Assembly: GCA_004154925.1 (NCBI GenBank)
Contig: QJNS01000107.1
Coordinates: forward strand, 62,001 to 126,000
Reading direction: 5' to 3'
Source of the DNA: Monosporascus cannonballus
Taxonomy: Eukaryota > Ascomycota > Sordariomycetes > Xylariales
Length of the DNA stretch: 64,000 bases
Positions 36,670 through 47,860 of the stretch are shown here, piece after piece. A program made the position numbers and the translations under genes. Every line of letters starts with the position of its first letter. The stretch's first letter is position 1. The notes beneath the pieces were generated by a model. The model made no database searches. It had not been told where the DNA came from and was given only the letters and a program-made list of their open reading frames with translations.

Positions 36670-38928
36670 TCAGACGCTGGCCTTTCTAGGCAAGGGAGTG
36701 GGTCATTACGTCGCAGGCACGTTGAAATCGGCATGGGCTGTGGATGGTATAAATAAGTTCCACGTCCTAATTGTGTACTGGCGGGCAGTCCGGTAGTGAC
36801 CATATGCGAGGGTTAGGCTGCTGCTCCAAGGTGCCAAGACGACTCGCCGAGGCGACAATACACGAGTAGACGTTGATGTCAATCATCTCATAATCACAAG
36901 GCGCCCGGAAAGGGTATAGGAGTATGATGCTGGATTCTATTGCAGTATTGCTCCAGCTGCAATAGAGAGGTAGACGGCCTAGACTACCTAACTAAGTTTC
37001 CAAGATATAGAAGGCCATGACGGTATCGAAAATGAGAATAGGGGGTCGTGTAGGTGTCATAATAACTGGAGCACCGGATTATAATAAAAGACAAACGGCC
37101 ATCCCATTCTGAAGCTTGAGTCAACGTTGACTAGATAGAGCTAGAAATTTGAGTGAGTGCTTGCTAGAAAGGGATGACACACCCTTTAGATTAATGCCAG
37201 ATATCAGGCACAGCGATCAATGTCCCTAGCTTCAGGTTAGCACGATCAGGCGCAATCAGGTAGAGTTTTCCTCATTCGGATATGAAGAACTACTTAATCA
37301 ACCGCCGCCGCACACGGCCGTCCAAGAAGGTCCTACTACGAAGCGAACGGCATGGGACTTCGCTCTAATCATAAGGTAAACCCCGGATTTCGTTCAACAC
37401 CGATTCACTACGAACTCCTGAATGAGGAGTTCGCCCGAGCTTCCGTTCACCTGTAGTCTGTTAGTGAATTATACGAACCGCGCCATCAACCATAGACTGC
37501 TATGTGTATGGACTTGAGGTTACGACGAGAGAAACCTCTAGCGCTCCTGCTTGGCCCGTTGCTCTTCCACATGGTGGTGTATAGGTAGTAGCTTGTTACC
37601 TAAAATGGTATTAAAGAGAATAGGGCGACCCTGCCGCCCCTGCGAACAGGACCTAGTCATGTGGATGATATCTGTTGGACCTATTATGGTTATGTTCGTG
37701 TACCTATTCTGACAGAAGCCGCTCCAAGGGATTGAGCTACTTCCTCCAAGGCAGAGAGGTGCGGCACCGAGGGATAAGCGTCCATGTACCTCTTGAAAGT
37801 CCGTGCTTCCTTCAGTGCTCGAGCTGGTGTGATCGAGGAGAGTCAACAAGATTTGTGGTAACTATGGGCTCCCTAAAAACATTAGTCATATACGTGAGCT
37901 TGACAGGAGATGGTATTATTCATCAGTCTGAGACCTCAAAGCTTAGAGCACGGCGAAAGAGGATGCACGACTTATGACGGCCAAACAGATACGGCTTTAT
38001 ACAGAGCGCTGTAATACCGTGTCAATCCCTCATGTAAAAGCGAACTTTTAACTAAGCTCCTTCAATGAATAAAAACTCCAACTTTGATGGTAGAGCTTCT
38101 CTCTAATCGAATCGCTTAACTGGGTATCTCGGGTCTCGAAGCGTCGTTGCCTGGAAGATCATTGTGCAGGCTCCGTTGCCAAGGAGAACGTAATACAGGA
38201 CACCTCCTTCATGGAGAATTATTCCACGATAATACCGCAGAAGGTCTCGAGTCCGCATGAATGCTCCTCAGTGGCTGGTTAAGTGGACTGGTCCAAATCC
38301 TCGTCTTCGGTCAGGGGGTTCTGCTCTGACCCTTTAGCCCAGACGAAAAACATGAATTGAATCCGCACGTAGTAGTATCTCCTGAAGCCCCGTGCCATAT
38401 CTGCCAATGACCTTATAAAAGGGCCGTATCGTGTGCTTCGACTACTACCCGATGGGCCATGCCATGGTGATAAGAAGATACTATGGGAATTAGGGGGATG
38501 ATAGTCGTCTGTCGAACACCGTTCGGACAGTGTGCCTATGGAATAAAAGAGTGGCATGATTTAGTTGCCAGTACAGAACATAATGAAACCATTTGATACG
38601 GATGTTGACTTTAAGGAATGGATCTCAGGGGTAACGATCTCTACTAATCAATTCGTCTCCGGCCAGCAGGACAACGCAAGGTCACTTACCATCTATACCC
38701 GGAGCAACCTTTAGGTCACTGTTCCTCTGCATCCCTCAATATTTTCCTGTTAACCGCAACCCTTCCTGCAACTTCCATATTCATGCCTTCACGATTACTG
38801 ATTGAATTGAATCAACATCATCATCCTTCACTCAACCGCTGCCGTCTTCTCTCAACGACCTCGCTGTAAAACCATCGTACCAACCCCGATATCCAAGCCT
38901 TTCAGCGCGTAGAAATTTCGCGGTCAGC
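36670..38928. other. long intergenic region
   Basis: About 2.3 kb with only short, overlapping frames (for example 37538-37849 minus and 38279-38557 minus) that I do not support as genes. No repeat or RNA recognised. Confidence 0.4.
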
Positions 38929-39390
38929 ATGGCGTCGTTTTTCACTACCCGAGCGCCCGGAAATGGCTCCTGTGATGCCACCAAGGTGGAAAAGTCCAAG
39001 TCCAAGTCTGATGCCACCTCCAAGAAGCCGTCTACTAGCGCCTCTAGCGGTCCTTCGGTCCTCAGTACCAAGCGTAAGCGTGATGACGACGAGGATGGTG
39101 ATGAACGCGTTGACGCCAAATACGCGGCGGCACCCAAGGGAGCCAACCTAGGCCTGAAGTGGGATGAGACGAAGCGACGCCACGTTGCCATGAAGAAGGA
39201 TCATTTCACAGGAAAGGTCCGCTCCCGTAGCATGATTGACGACATGTGGGATAACATGAGCAAGACGAAGCTGGAGGAGCACGCGAAGCGGCGACGGTTG
39301 ACCAAGTCGGTGTCCCGCAAGAACAACTCCAGCCGAACATGCACTCTGGAGGGCACGGGGTTTCGTGCCGGGGGGACCCACGAAGCATAG
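38929..39390 (+). CDS. small basic nuclear-type hypothetical protein, 153 aa
   Basis: Single-exon frame with a good start context (CAGCATGGC). The sequence is Lys/Ser-rich (KVEKSKSKSDATSKK), with a bipartite-looking nuclear localisation segment TKRKRDDDEDGDERVD. After that comes a more ordered segment, LGLKWDETKRRHVAMKKDHF, then RSMIDDMWDNMSKTKLEEHAKRRR. No known domain is recognised. The charged, helix-prone centre suggests a nuclear or nucleic-acid-binding protein. The last 30 residues look less protein-like, so the 3' end could include an undetected intron. Its upstream region is pyrimidine-rich with several CAACC/TCAAC elements. Confidence 0.55.
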   Translation: MASFFTTRAPGNGSCDATKVEKSKSKSDATSKKPSTSASSGPSVLSTKRKRDDDEDGDERVDAKYAAAPKGANLGLKWDETKRRHVAMKKDHFTGKVRSRSMIDDMWDNMSKTKLEEHAKRRRLTKSVSRKNNSSRTCTLEGTGFRAGGTHEA

Positions 39391-41089
39391 AATCCCGTCG
39401 CCTAACGGAGAGCAAACGCAGACGTACGGTGTTGGCAATGACTCGGCTATTATCTCGATGGCTATGACTGCCAGCTTGAGTCGGTGACTGGGGCACTACG
39501 TGAGCGGTGGTGGCACCTATCACGGATAAACGCCCGGGTGACAGGGCATTGAGCAAGCCCTTCCACTTAAGATATCAGCGGGAAAGCTTCCAGCGGGGAA
39601 TCAGGGGTACTTTAAGTCCCCGGGATAGCAACTTGTGCAACTCTGACGAGGAATTACTACCCGGATTCTAACCCCAAGCGGCTCACAGCCATGATACTCG
39701 ACTCTCCATTGGCTTCACTGCGAGATAGTTCCCACTGATGAGACGCACTATTCTACGCTTTGTGGCACTGAGGTATATCTATAATAGCATATTGTGAGTC
39801 TCCTTCGTTTGTCTCGAGACGAATATAAGGTATGCTAATGCTGACGGGAGAGCAGACACTGAAGGCATCTTGTGCTCCCGCTATCATCTATAGGATTTCC
39901 CGAACCATCTCCGCGAGCTATTAAAAAAAACCCGAGGAAAGATACGCGAAAGCTCCAAGTCAGTAAATTGTTCCACTCCAAGCCTTGAGTCGTATGCTTA
40001 TTTACCTCAGCAGTCAGCACACCTCTTCGGTTCTAGATCTCAAGCTGTCTGCAGTAGATGAATTGCAGGACGGGGAATGAGTGGTTCGGGCACGGGGTTG
40101 ATAGAATCGACTCAGAGGCACGGATAGCGCCTGGACGGAATACGGCAGCGAGCCATCTCCACAGGATACTAGGCGGCGAATGGATGAGTTTTCCTACGCA
40201 GTATCTCCATTGTTATTCCTATGTTGCTTCTAGAGTATACCCAATCCATTTCCTACTAATTCCGAGCCTCACATGATGTACCTTTGTGGGTTCTAGTCAA
40301 AATGGTTAAGCCACCTTTATATCGAGTACTAGAATATGACTGAGTTGGGCCACGCGCGCGGAGAAGAAAAGGGGCATCTTGTACCCTTAGGTGCACCCAA
40401 TAGCCATGCTTTTACCTCCGATCCAACAAGCCCATTCGCGGTTGGCTGGATCGGCATCGCGTTACAGACACTTGTGGACTAAGAGGCCGAGGGCAGCATG
40501 ACGGAACTCATCATTCATATGCGGACTCTTCGCTTCTCTGCGCGCGAGGGGAAACACATGGGCCTGCAACTAGAACACTTAATCGGAGTAATATGAAAGT
40601 TACAATGGTAGGAAGCACGTAGCAACCCTTACCAACTAAAGCCGACTACCCAACCGGCTCTATGCATTCATTGCTCGCACGTTGCTTCTCTATCTATCTT
40701 CAAACTGTTTCATGATTAGATCCCCATTCTCTTCCTGTTTTGATAAATTACAAAGACCACGACATGACTTTATCGATTATGACCCAGTAGTCCCGTTGGG
40801 GGATATCATCGTAGACCTAAAATAGGTCGAAAAAAACCTAGGTAAGTTGACGGTTATATAGACGGCAGAGATACTACTAGCAGCCGTAGCAGCGGCCCCT
40901 ATCCAAAATGATAATTCATCGGAAATATGCAAAAATTGCTATGTAGTTCTCAACATCCCCTCCTTACGATCGTCTTCATACACTGGAAGACGCGGCCGAG
41001 TACAACGAAATCCATCTTCAATGGCGGCAGAGCGGTCGCGGCCCCCAAGCCCTTCCCATTTCACCTCTGCACCTCAAGGGACGAGAAAG
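39391..41089. other. intergenic region
   Basis: About 1.7 kb with no supported gene. Short frames at 40058-40276 and 40927-41163 have no family resemblance. Confidence 0.4.
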
Positions 41090-44000
41090 TTACTCCCAAT
41101 CGCCGAACTCGCCCGCGCTATAGGGATTCCACTCCTGGCCGGGGTACGATGTGGCGGTCATGACGGGGATCCCGTCGTCGTCGTCGTCGTTGACGGCAGC
41201 CAGCTCGACGGGTTGGTCGACGACGATCTTCTCCTCGGGCTCCACGGGCGCCGGGCGCGGGAGGGGCTTCGAGTCATCGGGGTAGTCGCTCGCGGCGGTC
41301 GCGTTGGCGTTGCTCGGGTCGTAGAAGCCCGGCTGCTGCTCTGGCGGCTCCGGGTCTCGTTCTCGGATTGCTGCTCCTGCGGCTACTACTCCCATCGCCA
41401 CTCCCGCCGCTCCTGCTGCCGGTCCTGCTGCAGCTGGCGGCCCAGCCGGATGATGGGAGTGAGGAGGGAGAGGGGAGGTGGACGCGGAGGACGCAGAGGG
41501 TATATAGCGCGGCGTCGCGTCGTAGATGTCCTCTGTCACCCCCGGCTTGTGCTGATTCGCGCGCTCGACGTTGATGTTCATGCTCTGCATGGAGGCCTGC
41601 TGCACGAGGGGAGGATGAGGCCCCGCCGGCTCGGGACTCACGCTGAGGGTCCTGTCGTGGGGCGCCCCCGGGCTGAGAGACGTGCTCCTGGAATGTTCCG
41701 CTGCGCCACTCGCGCCATCGTGGTGGTGTCTGTTATTTGCGGCAGCAGCCTCCGAGGACACACGTCCTAGATCACTGAGCGCACGGTTGGCGAGACTGGG
41801 ATCCTCTGCAACTTGTGTAGCGGCTATTGATGGGCTCGATGCAACCTTGGTAACACTGTGAACTGGTGACAAGGGGGACATTGGATGGCTGCCTTGTGTA
41901 CCGTTATTTGGAGAGCTCGTGACCGGAATGCCCTGTCTCGCTTGTTGAGCACCCTCACCCGCTGAAGTAGGCTTGTCGACTTGGGTTATGGCATTACTTC
42001 GAGTCATAGAATGCTGCGCGGGGTCTGAGGACCGGATGACCGTGCCGCTCTGTGGAGGCTGCTCAAGCTGCCTCTGAGACTGCGCGCTTTGTGCTCTTGA
42101 AGCAGTCTCGCCGGGAGAAAGTCGGGGTTGTTGCGGTCCACGCCACGTTTCAACCTGAGGATGTCCAGGAGGCGAATTAAGGGGTTGTATTGTGTTAGCT
42201 GGCGGCTGCGGCTGTTGAGGAGGGCCCCGATTCTGGGCAGTTTGCGGTCCGTATGGCTGCGTGGTTGGATGGAACTGGGGCGGGGGTTGCGAGCCTTGTG
42301 GTATTGCCTGAGCGTTTGGCGCCATCCCAGGATTCCATTGTTGGGCTAGATTCCCATGAGGTGGTGGTATGCCATAGTATTGCTGGTTAGGATGAGCCGG
42401 AGGCGGGCTGGCACTGGGGCGCCTGATGTCATATGGAGATGGAGCCACAACGCTGGGGACGTTATAACCATGGACAGCTTCGTAGCCAGCAGGTATAGGC
42501 ACGGGAGCATACTGCGGCTCTCCTGGTTGTTTAGAGGATTGTTTGAGCTGTGCCTGCGGTTGCATTTGTGGCGAGCCCGGAAATCGTTGTGATGGTGGCT
42601 GTCCAGGTCCTCCGGGGCCTTGCCCGGGAACCTGACCTCGACCGCCGACCATTGGAACAGTTGACATTTGACCACGTCCGGCTCGCATCTGTGGGGGTAT
42701 ATGGCCGCGGCCTGCTAGCACCTGAGCCTGTATATGGGGCGGCAGACTGTGGAATGGTACCGTTTGGCCTCGGCCCTGACTTGGTTGCATTGGACCTTGC
42801 GGTTGCTGGCCCGGCTGAGCAAGGAGGCCTGGTGGCATGGCTTGGTATTGACCCGGGAAGAGCTGACCCGGTTGTCCATTATGGCCGGGAATCCCAGGGC
42901 GCATCACATGTGGCGGGACCTGCTGATTGGGCTGGGTTTTGACTGTCTGTGGTTTTTGGGCCTCCGTCTGCTTATTTCGCTTAAAGGCGCTAAAGAGTCT
43001 TGATTTCGTGCTTTTCTCCTTGTCGTCGGGTTGCGCCGGACTAGCTTGGACTGTGGTGTTGGTCTTGCTTACAAATGATGTCGACGCTGAAATGTGATCT
43101 TCCCGAGAAGAAGCAGGGCTAGGAAGGGCCTGAGGGGAGTGGCTCCGCAAGAACTGTTGCGAAGGACGCGGTTGTAAGGTCTGTCCGTGCGACGCAGGTA
43201 GAGCTCCCGCCATGTGAGGGTTATGCTGAATGTCAGCGCTTGATACCGGTGACACTGATTCGCCAGGTTTCTCTTGGTGTTGCGGCTGCTGCTGCTGAAC
43301 CTCTCCTAGCCGCCCGTGAGGCGCGTTAGAGGCTCCGCCATGTTCTTGTCGATTAACCTGCGATACGGGTGGCTGCGCACTCGTAGATGGCGTTGGTGAC
43401 ATTTGTTGGTCTGAAGCTGTTGGGAGACGCTGTTGCGGCACAGGCCCCGGAGATTGCTCTTGTGGCGGAGGTGACTGTGCCAGCGAAGGTAAAGATGGCT
43501 GACGTATATGCCCTGTAGTACCGAACTGACTCGCCTTCTGAGCCGGAGAGGGTTGTGAAGCCGGCCCATCCTCCTTTGGGGGCGTGCGAGATGTTGGATC
43601 ATATTTACCCACATATTCTCCCACATTCGACGTAGCGGTGTTAGGCTGGGTGGCGGCTGGAATCTCTTGCGCAGAAGCCATAGATGCGCGCTCTGGCCTC
43701 GATGGACCGGAACCCACAGGTTTTCTGTTGGGCGAGACACGGTTTGCTACAGGAGGCTCGCCCGTAGACAACCAGTCTTGCGGGGAATGCTGGGAAGATT
43801 TGGGAGATTCTTTCAAAGCTGCACCGGCGGCAGACAGCCCATCCACGGATTGTTGTGATGGAGTAACTGGGTTTGAATGGAGCGGATCGAATTTAGGTGG
43901 CGGTGTCTGGCTCGACTGGGATGTTTGCTGGGGTGGCATGGGCGGTTGCTGTGGTTGAGAGAAGTGTTGCTGCTGGCCTGCGGCTCCAGGCTGGCCCTGC

Positions 44001-45955
44001 TGAGCAACTGAGGATTGTGAGAAATGCCTCGTATGCGCGAGATGACCGCTTTGACCAGGCATTGCCTTGGAAGGAACGGCGCCGCCTGCCATCCGTTGGG
44101 GTAGACCCTGCTGTCCTAACCTCATCTGCTGCGGAGGCGACTGATGGGGATACATTTGGCGACCAGCAAGCTGTTGGGTATGCGGCGGCATTCGGCTAGG
44201 GCCAGGTTGTTGGCCTGGGTGTATGGCCGTGGGAAACTGCCCTGGCCCTTGGCCTTGAGGGGCGGCTTGTTTATGCTGAGGTTTATGTTCCTGGGCTTTG
44301 GATTTATTCCCGAACAAGTTGCTGAAGAAGTTGCCCCCCGAGCTCTTCTGATGGTCGTCCTGCGTCGAGTTCCTCGAATCAATGCTGAGCTTGCTGGTGG
44401 CCGGTAGAGGTGGCGGTGGCCTAGGCGTAGGGAATGCCGGAGGAGTTTGAACCAGTAGAGGCTTCTGCTGTGTGTGCGGCCCGAGGAACCCGGAAATCTC
44501 CTGAGGCCGTTGTATTCCTTGAGCTTGACCTGAGCCCTGGGACGAGGGAGCCGTCGCGTGCACCGTCATGGACTTCGCAGACTGGTCTTCTTTGGCAGGC
44601 GAGCTACCCTTGAAGATACCCCTAAATTCAGATAGCCGCTTTTTAACCGCACCATCCGGACCGCCTGCATGGTTCTGGGCCAGAGAAACCTCAGCGGTTG
44701 CTGTCCTGACTAGGTTGAGACTGGATCTCGGCTTTGACAGGGTTGGAGAGGTGTTGGCAGCAGAGCCGAAGAATGTGCGCTTTTTCTCGGACGGCTCAAA
44801 TTCAGATTGCGCTTGGTTTAGAGGCTCATCCCTGGTATCTTCACTTGAGATACTGGGTTCCGACACTTCGTCTCCGCCGACTGGTCCCGCTCGCGCAGCA
44901 GGAGCCGAGTTCCCCCTCGATCGACTGAATCTTCCACCGATCTCTTTAAACAAGCCCGACGCGCTTCCCCTCCTTGTGTGCTCAGCGGTTTCGTAGGTTT
45001 GGGCTCGAGGCAGAGCATTAACGGGTGGCTGCGCTTCATAAGCTTGCTCTTGATCCTGTGGTGGGCTTTGCGGTGACGGTCGATGTGGATCAGCGAACAA
45101 ACCCGGAAATCGTCTCGCGGAGACCGGGGGAATACTGTTGTTCTTTTGTCTCTGGGGTGGCTGCGACGGTCCCGGCACAGGGACGGACATTCCTGTCTCC
45201 TTGTCGTAGGCAAAGTGACTGGGTTGTTGCATAGGAGGGCTCGAAGCCGATCGATTCTGTTTCGGCGAGATGAGCGGCTCCGAGAGGTGAGACTCTTCCA
45301 ATTTCCACCGACCGCCCGGCGGCAACTTCTGGATTGGATTACCACCAGCCTGTGACAGGAGCTCGTGGCTTTTGCCGTTCATAAGACCGCCACCTTGTTG
45401 TGCGGGTACCTGCCCAAACGGGGGCTGACGCCCTGACGGCATACCATTCCCTAACACCTGTTGGGCTTTTGGCGAAAATCCTAGGTGGGCCGCTCCCTGT
45501 CTACTCGCGTCCCAGCCGGGTGTCAATGCGTCCGGAACTCTTTGGGGCGGCGGGCTAAGACCACGATCGTGTGGCTCCCGCTCACCATTTGCAGGCTGTT
45601 GGAAGTCTGACTGCGCGGAGTGTGTAGATCGAGACGGACTTGCGTGGAATGCTATATGGTCCCTATACACTCGGCCAGGAGACTCGCCATTGGGAGATTG
45701 GAGACCCAGGCCGGTCGATATAGCTGACATCAAAGGGGTCTCATTACCCGGAGTACTGACGCGCGGCGAGATCGGGTCGCCGTCATCTGTGGCGCTTTTG
45801 TTCGCTTTCGACGAGAGGTCAATGGCCGAGGCACGACGAATCGGCGGTAGTCCAACGAAGGACGTTGACCGAGCTGGCGACCCGGGTTGTTTCTGCATAG
45901 TAGCGTCTCCAAACGTTGGTGAATTGAGCCCATTCGCTGCCATTGGAGCAGCCAT
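41090..45955 (-). CDS. very large disordered Pro/Gln/Ser-rich protein, 1,621 aa
   Basis: One uninterrupted exon with a strong start context (AAAATGGC). The protein is almost entirely low complexity: Pro, Gln, Ser and Gly dominate, with many PQQ, QPP and QPG runs, and no folded domain is recognised. The N-terminus is better ordered (GDATMQKQPGSPARSTSFVGLPPIRR). The C-terminus is acidic and aromatic (poly-Asp run, PGQEWNPYSAGEFGDWE). Short basic-aromatic motifs recur at wide spacing: GLFKEIGGRFSRSRG (about residues 334-348), RLSEFRGIFKGSS (440-452), NFFSNLFGNKSK (542-553) and SRLFSAFKRNK (986-996). Many SP/TP sites suggest phosphorylation. I recognise it as a conserved-type filamentous-fungal protein of unknown role; scaffold or condensate functions are possible but unproven. 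Confidence 0.8.
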   Translation of the reverse strand: MAAPMAANGLNSPTFGDATMQKQPGSPARSTSFVGLPPIRRASAIDLSSKANKSATDDGDPISPRVSTPGNETPLMSAISTGLGLQSPNGESPGRVYRDHIAFHASPSRSTHSAQSDFQQPANGEREPHDRGLSPPPQRVPDALTPGWDASRQGAAHLGFSPKAQQVLGNGMPSGRQPPFGQVPAQQGGGLMNGKSHELLSQAGGNPIQKLPPGGRWKLEESHLSEPLISPKQNRSASSPPMQQPSHFAYDKETGMSVPVPGPSQPPQRQKNNSIPPVSARRFPGLFADPHRPSPQSPPQDQEQAYEAQPPVNALPRAQTYETAEHTRRGSASGLFKEIGGRFSRSRGNSAPAARAGPVGGDEVSEPSISSEDTRDEPLNQAQSEFEPSEKKRTFFGSAANTSPTLSKPRSSLNLVRTATAEVSLAQNHAGGPDGAVKKRLSEFRGIFKGSSPAKEDQSAKSMTVHATAPSSQGSGQAQGIQRPQEISGFLGPHTQQKPLLVQTPPAFPTPRPPPPLPATSKLSIDSRNSTQDDHQKSSGGNFFSNLFGNKSKAQEHKPQHKQAAPQGQGPGQFPTAIHPGQQPGPSRMPPHTQQLAGRQMYPHQSPPQQMRLGQQGLPQRMAGGAVPSKAMPGQSGHLAHTRHFSQSSVAQQGQPGAAGQQQHFSQPQQPPMPPQQTSQSSQTPPPKFDPLHSNPVTPSQQSVDGLSAAGAALKESPKSSQHSPQDWLSTGEPPVANRVSPNRKPVGSGPSRPERASMASAQEIPAATQPNTATSNVGEYVGKYDPTSRTPPKEDGPASQPSPAQKASQFGTTGHIRQPSLPSLAQSPPPQEQSPGPVPQQRLPTASDQQMSPTPSTSAQPPVSQVNRQEHGGASNAPHGRLGEVQQQQPQHQEKPGESVSPVSSADIQHNPHMAGALPASHGQTLQPRPSQQFLRSHSPQALPSPASSREDHISASTSFVSKTNTTVQASPAQPDDKEKSTKSRLFSAFKRNKQTEAQKPQTVKTQPNQQVPPHVMRPGIPGHNGQPGQLFPGQYQAMPPGLLAQPGQQPQGPMQPSQGRGQTVPFHSLPPHIQAQVLAGRGHIPPQMRAGRGQMSTVPMVGGRGQVPGQGPGGPGQPPSQRFPGSPQMQPQAQLKQSSKQPGEPQYAPVPIPAGYEAVHGYNVPSVVAPSPYDIRRPSASPPPAHPNQQYYGIPPPHGNLAQQWNPGMAPNAQAIPQGSQPPPQFHPTTQPYGPQTAQNRGPPQQPQPPANTIQPLNSPPGHPQVETWRGPQQPRLSPGETASRAQSAQSQRQLEQPPQSGTVIRSSDPAQHSMTRSNAITQVDKPTSAGEGAQQARQGIPVTSSPNNGTQGSHPMSPLSPVHSVTKVASSPSIAATQVAEDPSLANRALSDLGRVSSEAAAANNRHHHDGASGAAEHSRSTSLSPGAPHDRTLSVSPEPAGPHPPLVQQASMQSMNINVERANQHKPGVTEDIYDATPRYIPSASSASTSPLPPHSHHPAGPPAAAGPAAGAAGVAMGVVAAGAAIRERDPEPPEQQPGFYDPSNANATAASDYPDDSKPLPRPAPVEPEEKIVVDQPVELAAVNDDDDDGIPVMTATSYPGQEWNPYSAGEFGDWE

Positions 45956-47860
45956 TTTCGTTGCACCCTGTCAACCCGATCCGTAGTAATTGAGGGGAGC
46001 TTCCGCCGGTGTTCCGTTCGATCCGCTCATCCAACAAAACGTATACGGTCAATTCTAGGGCATTATGCGCAGCAACATTGGACGTTGCTGCCGGCGCAAG
46101 GCAGCGTGGTGCGGCGAACCCTATCTCCGGGCTTGGAATCGAAATTGTCCCCCTCTAGCGGCAGAGCAATGAAGGGATCTCGGGCGGGTGGATACTTGCT
46201 AATGGACCTGAGGTACCCGTAGATCTTGGGCTTGCGGCCGGATATCTTCGTCTCGATTACAAGTACTAGTTACAGGCGTCGACTGAGGTGTCTTGAAGAT
46301 GGACGGGACTATGTCAGGGTGAGGGAAGCAGTTGGGGATTGAAAGCGTCTCACTACTACTGGGTAAATGCGGATTATCACCGTATGGCGGTAGGATTATC
46401 TGCAGGGGCAATGGCCCTGAAGAGGATGACACGGGCGCGAGGATCGAAAGATGGGAGGCCGAATTGGATGCATATAACTGCTCAAGTTGGAGAGGTAGAG
46501 TGAGAGAAGACGTGCTGGTCGCGTCTTCTTGATTCACGATTAACTAATGTTGGGACTTGGGCTGATGACGGACCTCTGGGCAGGAAATTGAATAGGATCA
46601 CAGCAAAGCTACTGATACCGGGGTCAGGACCAGGGACTGAGATAAAAAGCACAAACCAGAGAGTCGGGGGCGGCTGGGATTGGTGAGGCTGTGAAGACGG
46701 GAAGACTGGGGCCTATAATAACCCTGACCACACACAGCGGCGCCGGGAGTAACACTATATTCCTTTATGTGATAGTCAGTTACTTCTTGGGTGCTAGTGC
46801 AGTAGGTGTTACATGCGAGAACCTGGCCGCGCTGTTAGTTCTGACGGCTATGTGCTCCAGCGCCGCGGCGGTTCTCGCGAAACAGGAGCCCTATTGACGA
46901 CGTTGTCGTGCCGAATTCGAACAAAAGCGCGGTCAACGACGATGGTGAACGGGAATACACTTGGGCGGGGCTCCTTGCTGCCCACCGCTCGCCTTCTGGA
47001 GTCCCTGTCGGAACGTGGAGCGGAAGCTGAACGTTCTCTTATCAAGTGCGCTAACGTCCCAAGAGGTCTGATGTCCTAGTCTGTTGCGGTATCCGGTTTT
47101 CGCTGGGCCTAGCGAATCCTCCTAGACGAAATGAAATTTCTATTAATAACCGCCCGATCCACAAGGGTTTCTTCCAACGGTCTTCTCGCTTTTCGTTCGA
47201 AGTTGGCCCTGGCCCCGAGGCTGCCCCTGCACTAGGGCTGGCTCGAGTGCCTAGGAGGTAATTGGAATAGTGCAGTGGAGGTACGATCAGCTCCCTGCAT
47301 AGAGCTCCTGTAATGTGGTTCAAATGCCGGATACATGTTCAAAAATTACGACAGACAGTGGGAATTGTAAATTGTTCTGATATCACTTGCGCCGCCTCGA
47401 TTTAAGCGCAGAGTATATGACGGCCCGCCGAATCGTATGTTCCCGAGCAATACACCTTCCCCTCGGGTGTGAGACTGGCCCGGTGCGTAACAACTCGACT
47501 GTTTGTTCAACATGTATCCCCTCAAACGGGATATAATTTGCGATGAGAATCGATATGACGACCCCTAGGCCCAGTACTATCCCCTCCGAAATCCTACATC
47601 ACGCCACTGACCGCTTCCGAGCAACACCACCAGTACCATGTTGTGCATAGCCATGGAAAAGCATCAGCTAGCCGTATGCTCACAGTTAAGGGCAAACGCC
47701 TGTTCAACCATCCGTTCCATTATAATGTGTTCACAGTGAAGATGGCCCGGGATGCCGTCTCCGTTGGAAGAAACGCAGAGAAAAATGCAGAGAAGAAGAT
47801 TGCCGGGAATCGTAACACAATCTAGCCAATGTGCAGTGATGTGAAGGAAGATGGAAGGCA
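45956..47860. other. intergenic region
   Basis: About 1.9 kb between two minus-strand genes. A 112-codon frame at 46199-46537 (minus) is Ser/Pro-rich but has no ATG start, so it is not called. No repeat seen. Confidence 0.4.

Noticed and set aside
29100..40852. Shared 12-mer AACCTAGGTAAG at about 29101 and 40836
   Set aside because: A short match of this size is expected by chance in 64 kb and lacks any surrounding similarity.
41021..41770. 249-codon plus-strand frame at the 3' end of the giant disordered gene
   Set aside because: Shadow of biased codons, with runs of Val and Arg arising from antisense Asp and Pro codons.
46199..46537. Ser/Pro-rich 112-codon minus-strand frame
   Set aside because: It contains no ATG, has no splice support, and matches nothing I recognise.
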